The notes under the pieces were generated by a model. That model saw only the letters and a program-made list of their open reading frames with translations. It was not told the DNA's origin and did no database searches. A program made the translations under genes and the position numbers. A stretch of DNA of 64,000 nt from assembly GCA_964482235.1 (NCBI GenBank), contig CAYZWU010000008.1, positions 62,001-126,000 of the forward strand, written 5' to 3'. The DNA is from CAYZWU01 sp964482235. Lineage in GTDB: Bacteria; Planctomycetota; B15-G4; CAYZWU01. Positions 9,760-18,031 of this stretch are shown here, in pieces (the stretch's first letter is position 1; every line of letters starts with the position of its first letter).

Positions 9760-11136
9760 ATGAAGCGGCTGATGAAGCTCGTGATCATCCTGGTTGTGAT
9801 CGCGGTCCTGTTTCCCCTCGCGAATCTTGTTTTCAAGCCTGACAACGAAGGCGCCATCACCGGTCTCAGACCGGGTGATGCCGACTTCGAGCCGATGGCG
9901 GTTCTGTTCGAGGAGAAGTGCGCGGGCTGCCATCTACCCGATGCCGCGCTTCCCTTCTACTCGGGCTGGCCCGTTGCCAGCGGGATGATCGAGGAGGATA
10001 TCTCGACGGGGATCAAGTTCCTGGATATGACGACAGCCTTCGTCCCGGCCGAGCGGCCCGTGGGCGAGACGGTCGTGGCCAAGATCGAGTTCGCGGTGGA
10101 CACCAATTCGATGCCGCCTCATCAGTACAAGGCGCTTCACTGGGATGCCGGGCTGAGCGAGAGCGACAGGGATGCCTTGAACGCCTGGATCGACGGCGTT
10201 CGGCTGGCGCACTACTCGACACCCGATGCCGCCAAGGCCTTCAAGGCCGAGGTGATCCAACCCCTCTCGGCGATCAGCGTAGGCAATCCCGATCTGGTCG
10301 ACCTGGGGAACCGTCTCTTCCACGACAATCGCCTCTCGGGCGACGACACTGTCTCCTGCGCCACCTGCCACGACCTCGAGAAGGGCGGCACGGACAGGCT
10401 TCAGTTCTCCGAGGGGATCGACGGACAGTTCGGGGGGATCAACTCGCCGACCGTTTACAATGCAGTTTACGCTGTCCGCCAGTTCTGGGACGGCCGCGCC
10501 GCCGACCTGAAGGAGCAGGCGGGCGGTCCAGTCACGAATCCGATCGAGATGGGGGCCGAGTGGCCCGCCGTGATCGCCAAGCTCGAGAAGGACGCCGAAT
10601 ACGTTGCCGACTTCAACTCGATCTTCAGCAGCGGCATCACCCAGGAGAACATCCAGACAGCCATCGCCGCCTTCGAGGAGACCCTTGTCACCGGGAACTC
10701 GAAGGTCGACCGCTATCTCATGGGAGACGACGCGGCGCTCTCCGACAAGGAGAAGGAGGGTTTCGAGCTCTTCAAGCAGGAGGGCTGCGCCACCTGCCAC
10801 GTGGGAAAGATCCTGGGAGGCCAGTCCTTCGAGCTGATGGGCCTGCGCAAGGATTACTTCGCCGATCGTGGGGGAGACGTGAAGGAGCCCGACCAGGGGC
10901 GGTTCAACTTCACCGGCCAGGAGGCGGACCGGTACAAGTTCAAGGTGCCCACTCTTCGCAACGTCGCGCTGACCGACCCCTACTTCCACGACGGTTTGAC
11001 GTCCAAGCTGACGGAGGCTGTCCAGGCCATGGGTGAGTTCCAGTGCGGCACGGAACTGGACGAGGCCGACCTGGACAAGATAACGGCCTTTCTCGAGGCC
11101 TTGACCGGCGAGTACAAGGGCAAGCTGCTCGAGTAG
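9760..11136 (+). CDS. Three-haem cytochrome c peroxidase (haem-binding domain fused to MauG/CCP)
   Basis: 458 residues with an N-terminal membrane anchor (residues 4-24). Three CxxCH haem c sites are visible: CAGCH 54-58 in an N-terminal haem-binding domain with a typical 'PPHQYKALHWD' segment, then CATCH 200-204 and CATCH 343-347 in a di-haem CCP/MauG domain. 'PTLRNVALTDPYFHDG' near the end is the usual CCP signature with a distal ligand region. Family role: periplasmic reduction of H2O2 with electrons from the respiratory chain; the extra N-terminal haem would give a built-in electron-entry domain. GGAG lies 8 nt before the ATG. It is transcribed away from the FG-GAP gene. With the rubrerythrins at 32 kb it suggests peroxide defence in a low-oxygen organism. 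Confidence 0.9.
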   Translation: MKRLMKLVIILVVIAVLFPLANLVFKPDNEGAITGLRPGDADFEPMAVLFEEKCAGCHLPDAALPFYSGWPVASGMIEEDISTGIKFLDMTTAFVPAERPVGETVVAKIEFAVDTNSMPPHQYKALHWDAGLSESDRDALNAWIDGVRLAHYSTPDAAKAFKAEVIQPLSAISVGNPDLVDLGNRLFHDNRLSGDDTVSCATCHDLEKGGTDRLQFSEGIDGQFGGINSPTVYNAVYAVRQFWDGRAADLKEQAGGPVTNPIEMGAEWPAVIAKLEKDAEYVADFNSIFSSGITQENIQTAIAAFEETLVTGNSKVDRYLMGDDAALSDKEKEGFELFKQEGCATCHVGKILGGQSFELMGLRKDYFADRGGDVKEPDQGRFNFTGQEADRYKFKVPTLRNVALTDPYFHDGLTSKLTEAVQAMGEFQCGTELDEADLDKITAFLEALTGEYKGKLLE

Positions 11137-11173
11137 AAGAGGCATTGCCTTTTCAGCGGCAGCGAGAACGAGA

Positions 11174-11202
11174 CCGGCCGGGGATCACCTGGCCGGCTTT
11201 TT
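11174..11202 (+). terminator. Rho-independent terminator after the cytochrome c peroxidase gene
   Basis: CCGGCCGGG (11174-11182) pairs with CCTGGCCGG (11188-11196) with one G-U pair around a GATCA loop, followed by a T run (CTTTTT). It overlaps the last codons of the convergent gene 11185-11658, an economical arrangement for converging transcripts. Confidence 0.8.
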
Positions 11203-11658
11203 CTCCATTATGCTGATCTCGGAGATCGCGATCTGGCCGAAGTGGTTGGTCGCGGCATCCACCACGTAGAGGCGCAGCGGCTTTCCCTCGAACCGCAACA
11301 GGTCCCACTCCACCGCAACGGCGTACCTGGTCCAGCGCTCACCCACGGTCCTCTCTATCACCTTGCCGTAGGTCCCTCCCTCGAGTTCCACGGCGAACTC
11401 CGGGATGTCCTTGATGCGGCGGGGCAGCACCCGCGTCTCCTCGGGCGTGCCGGCAAGGAGGAACTCCAGAACGGCGGAGCCGCCCGCGATGACCGTGTAG
11501 GTGGCGCGCAATCCGGCGTCCTCGTCCGAGGGCGTCACGACAGTCCATTCTCCCGCCAGGGATTTGAGGCGGTCCAGGTCGGATTTCGCCGCCGCGGTGG
11601 GCGTACAGGGGATCAGCAGCAGCGGAAGAAGGGCAAGAAGTCGAATCGCGTCGAACAT
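11185..11658 (-). CDS. Small exported protein, DUF1579-like N-terminus joined to a galactose-binding-like C-terminus
   Basis: 157 residues with a signal peptide (MFDAIRLLALLPLLLIP...). Residues about 28-75 ('LKSLAGEWTV...YTVIAGGSAVLEFLLAGTPEE') match the start of DUF1579-type lipocalin-like proteins. From about residue 80 the sequence changes character to 'YAVAVEWDLLRFEGKPLRLYVVDAATNHFGQIAISEI', which resembles the beta-sandwich found in front of the GH32 enzyme ('VIEIVDTRQGGWGHINIDHI'). It is therefore either a natural domain swap or the scar of a deletion that fused two genes. No catalytic residues are visible. It is convergent with the peroxidase gene. Confidence 0.65.
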   Translation of the reverse strand: MFDAIRLLALLPLLLIPCTPTAAAKSDLDRLKSLAGEWTVVTPSDEDAGLRATYTVIAGGSAVLEFLLAGTPEETRVLPRRIKDIPEFAVELEGGTYGKVIERTVGERWTRYAVAVEWDLLRFEGKPLRLYVVDAATNHFGQIAISEISIMEKKPAR

Positions 11659-11682
11659 GGTCGCAGCTCCAGGGGGCTAGCA

Positions 11683-11694
11683 GGCCGTTGATAA
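11683..11694 (+). repeat. Interspersed 12-mer GGCCGTTGATAA, copy 1
   Basis: The context TAGC-A-GGCCGTTGATAA-G matches TAGC-G-GGCCGTTGATAA-A at 19443-19459. Both copies are in the same orientation and intergenic. This may be the conserved end of a small dispersed element. Two copies in 64 kb is more than expected for an 18-nt near match. Confidence 0.4.
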
Positions 11695-11813
11695 GATGTT
11701 TCGAGTCCTGATAACGGGACGCCTTTACCTGGAGCGGATTACCGTCACCACCGGCGGCCGGCTCGTCCACAAGCCTTTCAAGTTCAAGGCAGTGGCGATG
11801 ACGTTTCTACCGC

Positions 11814-12989
11814 TCAAGCTCGATGCTTCAAAGAAGAGATACGCTTTGGGAGGAAAAAAAGAACCTTACCCAGTACGTTCCACAGCCCGCTCCAGGTGAG
11901 GGGTTTGTATATACCGAGCGCGACGGGACAGTTCTCGAATCCACTGTATATGTCAAACTCACCGGTCAGGCGAAACTTGTTGGAGATTGCCTGAGCCCGA
12001 CAGTATCCGCCGCATCTCGCCAGTATCCTGCAGCTTCTGCACGGCTCGCCTATTTTTTCACTGAAATCCTTGAACCACGTGGCCTTGTGCTGGATTATCC
12101 CCTTCTCGAAGTTCCACTTTCCGATAACGAAACTCGGATTGGTGATGGTGAAACGGCACTGGTATATATCCAACGTATGCGGATGAACACAGACCGAGTA
12201 GGTCCCGCAACGGCAATAGAATGACTGGCGCTTGAACGTTAACCAGCTAAGCAGTTGATTCAAACGAAATTCCAGCTTCGTGGGAAAGGGACCGAATGTT
12301 TGATTGATGAGCCCGAATTCCAGCCTGCCTTTGTATTCTTTCCTGAGTTTCTCAAAGATGCCGTAGAACTCGACAAGCTCGTCGTTGGTCAGGAATAGAT
12401 CAGGCATGTTCTCCATGGCGCGCGGCGACGAGATCAGCTTCAGAAACCGGATCTTCTTGATCTGGTAGCCAACGAGCAAATCAGCCAGTTTCACCAAGGA
12501 ACGGTAGTTCCCCTTGTGGACGACGGTGTTGACGAATACCCTGAGATCGAGCTTCTTGGCCTCCTCGATAGACTTCAGCACCCTGCCGAAATTCCCCTCT
12601 TCGTCGCAGATAATGCTGTGCAGCTCCTCGGTCGGGCCGTGCAGACTGAATACGAATGTGACACCCGCCTGCGACATCTTCCTGAGGGTCTGTTCTTCAT
12701 CAGGTAGAGAGTCCTTGAGCTCGACGATCTTCGTCTCCGGATCATCCATCATCTCGATGAAACCCTGATCCTGGATAAACTTCAGTGCGCTGGGAGTACT
12801 CTGGTCGGTGACTTGAAGAGCGACCGTGTATCCTTTTGCCTCAATCGAGGAGATCAGTCTTTTGGCCTCTTCTTCTGTCGACATCTCTGTCGGTTTCCAG
12901 AAGCAATGGGGACAGTCGTGGGGACAATTCTGATGGATGACCCAGATGAGTTTCGGATCGATACGGTCAATTGCGGGCTTCTGCAACAT
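11814..12989 (-). CDS. Radical SAM/SPASM domain protein
   Basis: 391 residues from ATG 12989, chosen because AGGAGG lies 8 nt upstream. CPHDCPHC (Cys22, Cys26, Cys29) is the CxxxCxxC site for the radical SAM [4Fe-4S] cluster. A partial TIM barrel follows. The C-terminal part has a Cys-rich SPASM region with 'CRCGTYSVCVHP', then 'CRSCRILARCGGYC', which probably binds one or two further clusters. SPASM proteins modify peptides or proteins (sactipeptide maturases, sulfatase activators, PqqE-like). The gene is visibly less GC-rich than its neighbours (many AAA, GAA, TTT codons), suggesting acquisition from elsewhere. No convincing precursor peptide lies next to it. A formylglycine-generating (anSME-like) role is possible, but none of the sulfatase-fold proteins here needs one. 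Confidence 0.88.
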   Translation of the reverse strand: MLQKPAIDRIDPKLIWVIHQNCPHDCPHCFWKPTEMSTEEEAKRLISSIEAKGYTVALQVTDQSTPSALKFIQDQGFIEMMDDPETKIVELKDSLPDEEQTLRKMSQAGVTFVFSLHGPTEELHSIICDEEGNFGRVLKSIEEAKKLDLRVFVNTVVHKGNYRSLVKLADLLVGYQIKKIRFLKLISSPRAMENMPDLFLTNDELVEFYGIFEKLRKEYKGRLEFGLINQTFGPFPTKLEFRLNQLLSWLTFKRQSFYCRCGTYSVCVHPHTLDIYQCRFTITNPSFVIGKWNFEKGIIQHKATWFKDFSEKIGEPCRSCRILARCGGYCRAQAISNKFRLTGEFDIYSGFENCPVALGIYKPLTWSGLWNVLGKVLFFLPKRISSLKHRA

Positions 12990-13451
12990 TGAATAGACCT
13001 CCTGCTTTCCCTTCGTTGGGCAGGGCTCAGCTCCCCTTCCGCGTCGAAGCGGCACGACCTTTCCGGCAGGGCCTCGCTGATCGAAAGGGGGGCTCCCAAC
13101 TCTCTTTTTACGATGACTGCCGTGAATGAAGATGGGACTTCAAAGGACTTTGCGTAAAAAAAACCGGATGTGTTAAAAAAGGAAGGGAAATTCTTGCCCA
13201 CGGCCCTTTGAGAATGCTCATACCACTTGCAGCGCCCGGCGTTATGTCGATCGTGCTTCACCCTGGGCGTCGTGCCTTGTCTTCAAGAAATCGCTTTTGG
13301 ACAGTTCGTCATCGATCTCTTCCAGGTCAGGGAGCAGTCTTTTTGCCTCGAGCCGGAGATGGTACCTCACGGTAAGGACAGTGTCCGCCGTGCGCCGGGA
13401 TCATGGGTCGATTCAAGTGGGGTCTCGCGGTCGCTGCGGGCGCACCCGGGC
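12990..13451. other. 462-nt gene-free stretch between radical SAM gene and aminotransferase gene
   Basis: It is relatively AT-rich with several A/T runs (13155-13190). It holds the ribosome-binding site of the radical SAM gene at its left end. A short palindrome GGACAGTGTCC occurs near 13376. Small frames on both strands lack ribosome-binding sites and biased codon use, so I see no gene. It must carry the promoter of the radical SAM gene, but no clear -35/-10 pair stands out. Confidence 0.5.
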
Positions 13452-14765
13452 TCAGCTCTCGAGGACCTCCTTCACCTCGCCGCGGGCGATCTTCTCCATC
13501 GCCTCGGCGAACTGGTCGATCTCCGAGAGGGTGGTGTAGACGTTCGGCGTGACGCGGATGCCCTTGCACTCCTCGTGGCCGATGGAGATCAGGTAGATCC
13601 CGTGCTCGCCAAGGAGATAGGAGCTGAGCTTTCCCACGTCCACGCCGTCGACGTGGACGTTGACCAGGCCGCACCACTGTGTCGGATCGTCGATGTTGAT
13701 CCGGAACTTGACGTTCTCGTATTTCCGGAGCCGGTCGATCCATCGCCTGTGAAGGTAACGGAACCGCGCCGCCTTCCTGTCGATGCCGATCCCCTCGTTG
13801 AAGACCAGGGCCTCGGCGATGGCATTGATGTTGGCCGCCGGGTGGGTGCCGAACTCCTCGAATTTCCGGATGTCGTCGTCCTGCGTTTCGGCGGCAGCCA
13901 TCAGCGGCCACGTCTCCTTGATCCTGTCCCTCTTCACGTAGAGGAAGCCGGTGCCCGTGGGCGCGTAGGTCCACTTGTGCAGGCTCGTTCCGAAGTAGTC
14001 GCACTCGAGATCATCGAGGGTGAAAGGGAAATGGGAGAAGGTGTGCGCCCCGTCGCAGATCACCGGGATCCCCCTGGCGTGAGCCATGCGGCAGACCTTC
14101 TTTACCGGCGTGATCTGGCCGGTGAGGTTGATCATGTGCATCACCATGATCACCCGCGTCCTCGGCGTGATCGCCTCCTCGATCCGGCTCACGTAATCGT
14201 CGTCAGTCATGAGCGGCACCGGGATCACCACCTTCCTGAGAACGATCTTCTCACGCCTGACCCGCTGCTCCCACGTGGTCAGCATCCGCCCGTAGGCCTG
14301 GGTTGTGGCCACGATCTCGTCGCCCGGCTCGAGGTCGATCCCGAACTGGGCGATCTCCAGCGCTTCGCTCGTGTTCCGCGTGATGGCGATCTCTTCCCTG
14401 TCGCTGCCGAAGGCACGGGCGAGCTTGGTGCGCACCCCTTCCTTGTTCGGCGTCAGGTGCCGCCACATGTAGTAGGAGGGCGCCTGGTTCGAGTAGTCGA
14501 GGTAGCGCTTGTACGCCTCATGGACGTTTCTCGGGCTGGCCGAGGTGCCGCCGCTGTTCAGGTGGATGATCGTCCGATCCAGGGTGAAGGCCGACTGGAT
14601 GCGCGACCAGAACCACTCAGTTGACGCCACCTCATCCGGCGAGGCATCCTTGTCCAGCCCGCTCACCGCCTCGGCCATGGCGGCCAGGGCATCGCTCTTC
14701 AGCATGGCGGCGGTGAGACCTCCGCCGAGAATGAAACGCTGCATGAATTGACGCCTTGTGGACAT
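13452..14765 (-). CDS. Tat-exported class V aminotransferase fold protein (isopenicillin-N epimerase-like)
   Basis: 437 residues from ATG 14765 (GGAGGAGATCCG directly upstream). The start MSTRRQFMQRFILGGGLTAA is a twin-arginine signal, so the folded, PLP-loaded protein is probably exported. The type I PLP fold is clear: 'LNSGGTSASPRNV' at 70-81, Asp238 in 'PVICDGAHTFSHF' (pairs with the PLP ring nitrogen) and Lys264 in 'SLHKWTYAPTGTGF' (Schiff base). The closest families are NifS-like/CefD epimerases and cysteine desulfurases of unknown substrate, which are often Tat-exported in Planctomycetota and Acidobacteriota. It is a single gene, divergent from the Gfo/Idh/MocA gene with a 199-nt shared promoter region, so the two may be co-regulated. 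Substrate unknown. Confidence 0.88.
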   Translation of the reverse strand: MSTRRQFMQRFILGGGLTAAMLKSDALAAMAEAVSGLDKDASPDEVASTEWFWSRIQSAFTLDRTIIHLNSGGTSASPRNVHEAYKRYLDYSNQAPSYYMWRHLTPNKEGVRTKLARAFGSDREEIAITRNTSEALEIAQFGIDLEPGDEIVATTQAYGRMLTTWEQRVRREKIVLRKVVIPVPLMTDDDYVSRIEEAITPRTRVIMVMHMINLTGQITPVKKVCRMAHARGIPVICDGAHTFSHFPFTLDDLECDYFGTSLHKWTYAPTGTGFLYVKRDRIKETWPLMAAAETQDDDIRKFEEFGTHPAANINAIAEALVFNEGIGIDRKAARFRYLHRRWIDRLRKYENVKFRINIDDPTQWCGLVNVHVDGVDVGKLSSYLLGEHGIYLISIGHEECKGIRVTPNVYTTLSEIDQFAEAMEKIARGEVKEVLES

Positions 14766-14964
14766 CGGATCTCCTCCAACGATTTTGTCCGTGGAATGGA
14801 AGCGGTCTCCTCGATCCATGGTACAGGATCGGATGTCGACAAACAGCCTTGATTATTTCATAATCGCCGGCGATGACGTGATTGCGATTCTTACCCGCGT
14901 CTCGAGGCGATCGCCTTTCTCAAGCCGGATCGAACTTTGACCTCAAATCAAGGAGACGGAGGCC

Positions 14965-16341
14965 ATGGCTCTCAAATCCAGTCGTCGTGTATTCATCCGG
15001 CAGCTCGCCGCTGCCGGGCTCCTCGCGCCCTTTTCCCTTGCAGGTCCCCCTGCGAAAAAGCTGATCGACGGGAAGCTCCGCCACGCCGCCATCGGGGTCG
15101 GCGGCATGGGATCGGCCGATCTCAGCTCCCTCTGCAGCCATCCGAACATCGAGATCGCCGCACTCTGCGACGTGGACCAGAGGAGACTCGACCAGGCGGC
15201 CGGTAACTTCAAGAAGGCGCGCACCTACAAGGACTGGCGCGAGCTCCTGGACAAGGAGGGCGACAGGATCGATTCGGTCAACGTCACGACCCCCGACCAC
15301 ATGCACGCGGCCATCGCGATGGAAGCGCTGAAGATGGGCAAGCACGTCTATTGCCAGAAGCCGCTCTGCCACGACATCCACGAGGTCCGCGCCCTCTGCG
15401 ACGAGGCGGCGCGCCGGCCCGGCCAGGTCACGCAGATGGGGATCCAGATCCACTCCCACGAAGCGTACCGCATGGCCGTGAAGGTGATCCGGGCCGGCAT
15501 GATCGGCAAGGTCAAGGAGGTCCACTCCTGGTGCGGCAAGGGGTGGGTGGGCCGCAAGGGCGATTGCGAGCGCCGTCCCGACCGCAGCGATCCGGTCCCC
15601 GACTTTCTCGACTGGGATCTCTGGATCGGCAACGCGCCGATGCGGCCCTTCGTAAACAAGATCTATCATCCCGGTCAGTGGCGCCGATGGATCGACTTCG
15701 GCACGGGCACCCAGGGCGACATGGCCTGCCATATCATGGACCCGGTCTTCACCGCCCTCGATCTGCCGCATCCCTTCTGGGTCAGGAGCGAGCAGTCCGC
15801 TCCCTTCGCGGAAACCTACTCGCCGGAGAACAGGATCGTGCATCAGTTCCCGGCGACGCGCTTCACCGTTCCCGGATCGATTCCCTACTACTGGTATGAC
15901 AGCGGCTGCTGGCCCGACACGTCGGACTGGCCGCTGCGGATCGACGCCTCGGGCAAGAAGACCGGTCTGCCCGGCTCCGGCTCCATGTTCATCGGAACGA
16001 AGGGGATGATGCTCCTGCCCCACATCGGCAACCCGCAGCTCCTGCCCGAAAAGGACTTCAAGGATGCGGTGCAGGAGTTCCAGGCCATGAACAAGTTTCC
16101 CGGCATCAGCCACTACCACCAGTTCGTCGATGCCGCGCTGGGCAAGGGCAAGGCTTCCGCGCCCTTCGGCTTCAGCGGCAGGCTGACCGAGACCGTGCTG
16201 ATGGGGGCCGTCGCCAACCGCTTCCCCAGGACGAGGCTTGCCTGGAATGCCGGGGCCTTGAAGTTCACCAACGAGCCGGAGGCCAACAGGTTCATCCGGC
16301 GCACCTATCGCAAGGGCTGGGAGGTCAAGGGCCTGAGCTGA
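14965..16341 (+). CDS. Tat-exported Gfo/Idh/MocA family oxidoreductase
   Basis: 458 residues. MALKSSRRVFIRQLAAAGLLAPFSLAG is a twin-arginine signal, so this NAD(P)-type protein acts outside the cytoplasm, as is common in Planctomycetota-like bacteria. A Rossmann start 'AAIGVGGMGSADLSSL' follows at about 45-60, then 'VYCQKPLCHD', where the usual EKP motif reads QKP: the catalytic Lys is kept and the preceding Glu is replaced. The C-terminal domain carries 'GTQGDMACHIMDPVF', the D-x3-H/H region of the family. Family role: oxidation/reduction or NAD-dependent cleavage of sugars and polyols, including glycosidase-like GH109 activity. AAGGAG precedes the ATG. It lies 98 nt before the MFS gene. Confidence 0.9.
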   Translation: MALKSSRRVFIRQLAAAGLLAPFSLAGPPAKKLIDGKLRHAAIGVGGMGSADLSSLCSHPNIEIAALCDVDQRRLDQAAGNFKKARTYKDWRELLDKEGDRIDSVNVTTPDHMHAAIAMEALKMGKHVYCQKPLCHDIHEVRALCDEAARRPGQVTQMGIQIHSHEAYRMAVKVIRAGMIGKVKEVHSWCGKGWVGRKGDCERRPDRSDPVPDFLDWDLWIGNAPMRPFVNKIYHPGQWRRWIDFGTGTQGDMACHIMDPVFTALDLPHPFWVRSEQSAPFAETYSPENRIVHQFPATRFTVPGSIPYYWYDSGCWPDTSDWPLRIDASGKKTGLPGSGSMFIGTKGMMLLPHIGNPQLLPEKDFKDAVQEFQAMNKFPGISHYHQFVDAALGKGKASAPFGFSGRLTETVLMGAVANRFPRTRLAWNAGALKFTNEPEANRFIRRTYRKGWEVKGLS

Positions 16342-16439
16342 GCCGGGATCAGTGGAGGACCTTCTCCTGCCGGCAACGTCCGGGGGAGGAGAAGCCGGCT
16401 GAAGTGCATCACGATCAAGAGTGTTGAAAGGAAGGTTAG

Positions 16440-18029
16440 ATGTCAGGAAACAAGGCAGTCGGCGCGCGCTTGTCGGCCATGATGTTCATCCAGTTCTTCA
16501 TCTGGGGCTCCTGGTACGTGGCGGGTCCGAATTATCTCGGCACCATCGGATTCGGTCCGACGGACTTCGCCCTGATGTACTCCGTCGGCCCGATCGCCGG
16601 CATCCTCTCGCCGTTCTTCGTGGGCATGATCGCCGACCGGTTCTTCTCCGCCGAGCGCCTGCTCGGGGTGATGCACCTCCTGGCCTGCGTGGCCATGTAC
16701 TGTGCCACGCTGGTGATGCAGTCCGACGATCCGAGCCCGCTGGCGATCAACGGCCTCTTCTTCCTGCACATGCTCTGCTACTTCCCCACGCTTGCGCTGA
16801 CCAACACCCTGGCCCTGAAGAACATGACCAACCCGGAGAAGCAGTTCCCCCTGATCCGCGTCTTCGGGACGATCGGCTGGATCGTGGCCGGCCTGATCCT
16901 CAGCCGCATCGCCATGGACGGCAGCTTCCTGACCAGGGGAGTCTTCGTGCCCGAGAATCCCGACAACCTCGTCACCTGGGACAAGTCGCTTCACATGTTC
17001 CACGTGGCCGCCCTGTCCTGCCTGGCCCTCGGGCTCTACAGCTTCACGCTGCCCCACACCCCGCCGGTGAAGTCGGCAGGGGGGCAGACCTTCGGCCAGA
17101 TTCTCGGCAAGGACGCCTTCGTGCTGTTCAAGAACCGGTCGTTCCTGATCTTCATGGCGAGCTCCTTCCTGATCTGCATCCCCCTGGCGTTCTACTACCA
17201 GATCGCCAGCCGCGTCGTGGAGCAGACGGAGCTGCCCATAGCCCAGACCATGACCTACGGGCAGATGTCGGAGATCTTCTTCATGCTGGTGATGCCGCTC
17301 TTCTTCGCCCGGTTTGGTGTGAAGAAGATGCTTCTCTTCGGCATGCTGGCCTGGGTGGCCCGCTACGCCCTCTTCTCCTTCGGTGCGCCGGCTCAGGCGA
17401 CCGCCACGATCATCACCGGCGTGGTGCTGCACGGGATCTGCTACGACTTCTTCTTCGTCACCGGCCAGATCTACACGGACAAGATCGCGCCGCAGAAGAT
17501 CCGCAGCCAGGCCCAGGGCATGCTCGTCCTCTTCACCCTCGGCCTGGGCATGCTGATCGGCGCCCAGACGGCCGGTCAGATCGAGAAGTGGTGCACGCCG
17601 ATCGAGACGCCGATCTCCCAGGCCAAGTCCGATGTGGCCGGTGCCGTGGCCTCTCTCGCAGCGGAGAAGGAGGTCACGCTCGAGAAGATCCTGAAGACGG
17701 CCGACGAGCAGGTGAGCAAGGCCAGGGAGAGCCTTGCCGAGGTCGAGAAGGAGGGTGACGACGACGCGAAGCGGATCGCCGGGGAGCGCCTGGCCTTTGC
17801 CGTGGCGCAGCAGGAGCAGCTGGCCGTGCTGCCGCCGGAAACCGGCCTCTCGGAGCTTCTCGAGGAAAGAGGCCGGATCAAGCAGGAGCACCGCCAGGCC
17901 GCGCTTCGCGCAATGGACTGGAAGCTGATCTGGGGTATCCCCGCCGTGGCGGCATTCATCGTGATGGTGCTCTTCCTCATCATGTTCCGCGATGATCCTG
18001 ATTCCTACGCTGATCACTCGGAGGCTTGA
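16440..18029 (+). CDS. Nucleoside:H+ symporter-family MFS transporter with a cytoplasmic coiled-coil insert
   Basis: 529 residues, 12 predicted membrane helices. The N-terminal pattern 'LSAMMFIQFFIWGSWYVAGPNYL' and 'LIRVFGTIGWIVAGL' are typical of the NupG/XapB nucleoside symporter family (PF03825). Between the penultimate and last helices (about residues 385-500) is a charged, Ala/Glu/Lys-rich insert of roughly 110 residues that looks like a helical hairpin or coiled coil; it is absent from E. coli NupG. AAGGAAGG precedes the ATG. Its TGA overlaps the start region of the next gene, so the two are translationally linked. If nucleosides are the substrate, it could feed pentose phosphates to the DeoC-containing microcompartment at 26-32 kb; that link is inference. 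Confidence 0.85.
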   Translation: MSGNKAVGARLSAMMFIQFFIWGSWYVAGPNYLGTIGFGPTDFALMYSVGPIAGILSPFFVGMIADRFFSAERLLGVMHLLACVAMYCATLVMQSDDPSPLAINGLFFLHMLCYFPTLALTNTLALKNMTNPEKQFPLIRVFGTIGWIVAGLILSRIAMDGSFLTRGVFVPENPDNLVTWDKSLHMFHVAALSCLALGLYSFTLPHTPPVKSAGGQTFGQILGKDAFVLFKNRSFLIFMASSFLICIPLAFYYQIASRVVEQTELPIAQTMTYGQMSEIFFMLVMPLFFARFGVKKMLLFGMLAWVARYALFSFGAPAQATATIITGVVLHGICYDFFFVTGQIYTDKIAPQKIRSQAQGMLVLFTLGLGMLIGAQTAGQIEKWCTPIETPISQAKSDVAGAVASLAAEKEVTLEKILKTADEQVSKARESLAEVEKEGDDDAKRIAGERLAFAVAQQEQLAVLPPETGLSELLEERGRIKQEHRQAALRAMDWKLIWGIPAVAAFIVMVLFLIMFRDDPDSYADHSEA

Positions 18030-18031
18030 TC

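Noticed and set aside
12854..13261. 135-codon minus-strand frame upstream of the radical SAM gene, considered as a substrate peptide
   Set aside because: It overlaps the radical SAM start in another frame, has no ribosome-binding site and no repeated or Cys/Gly-rich core of a RiPP precursor.
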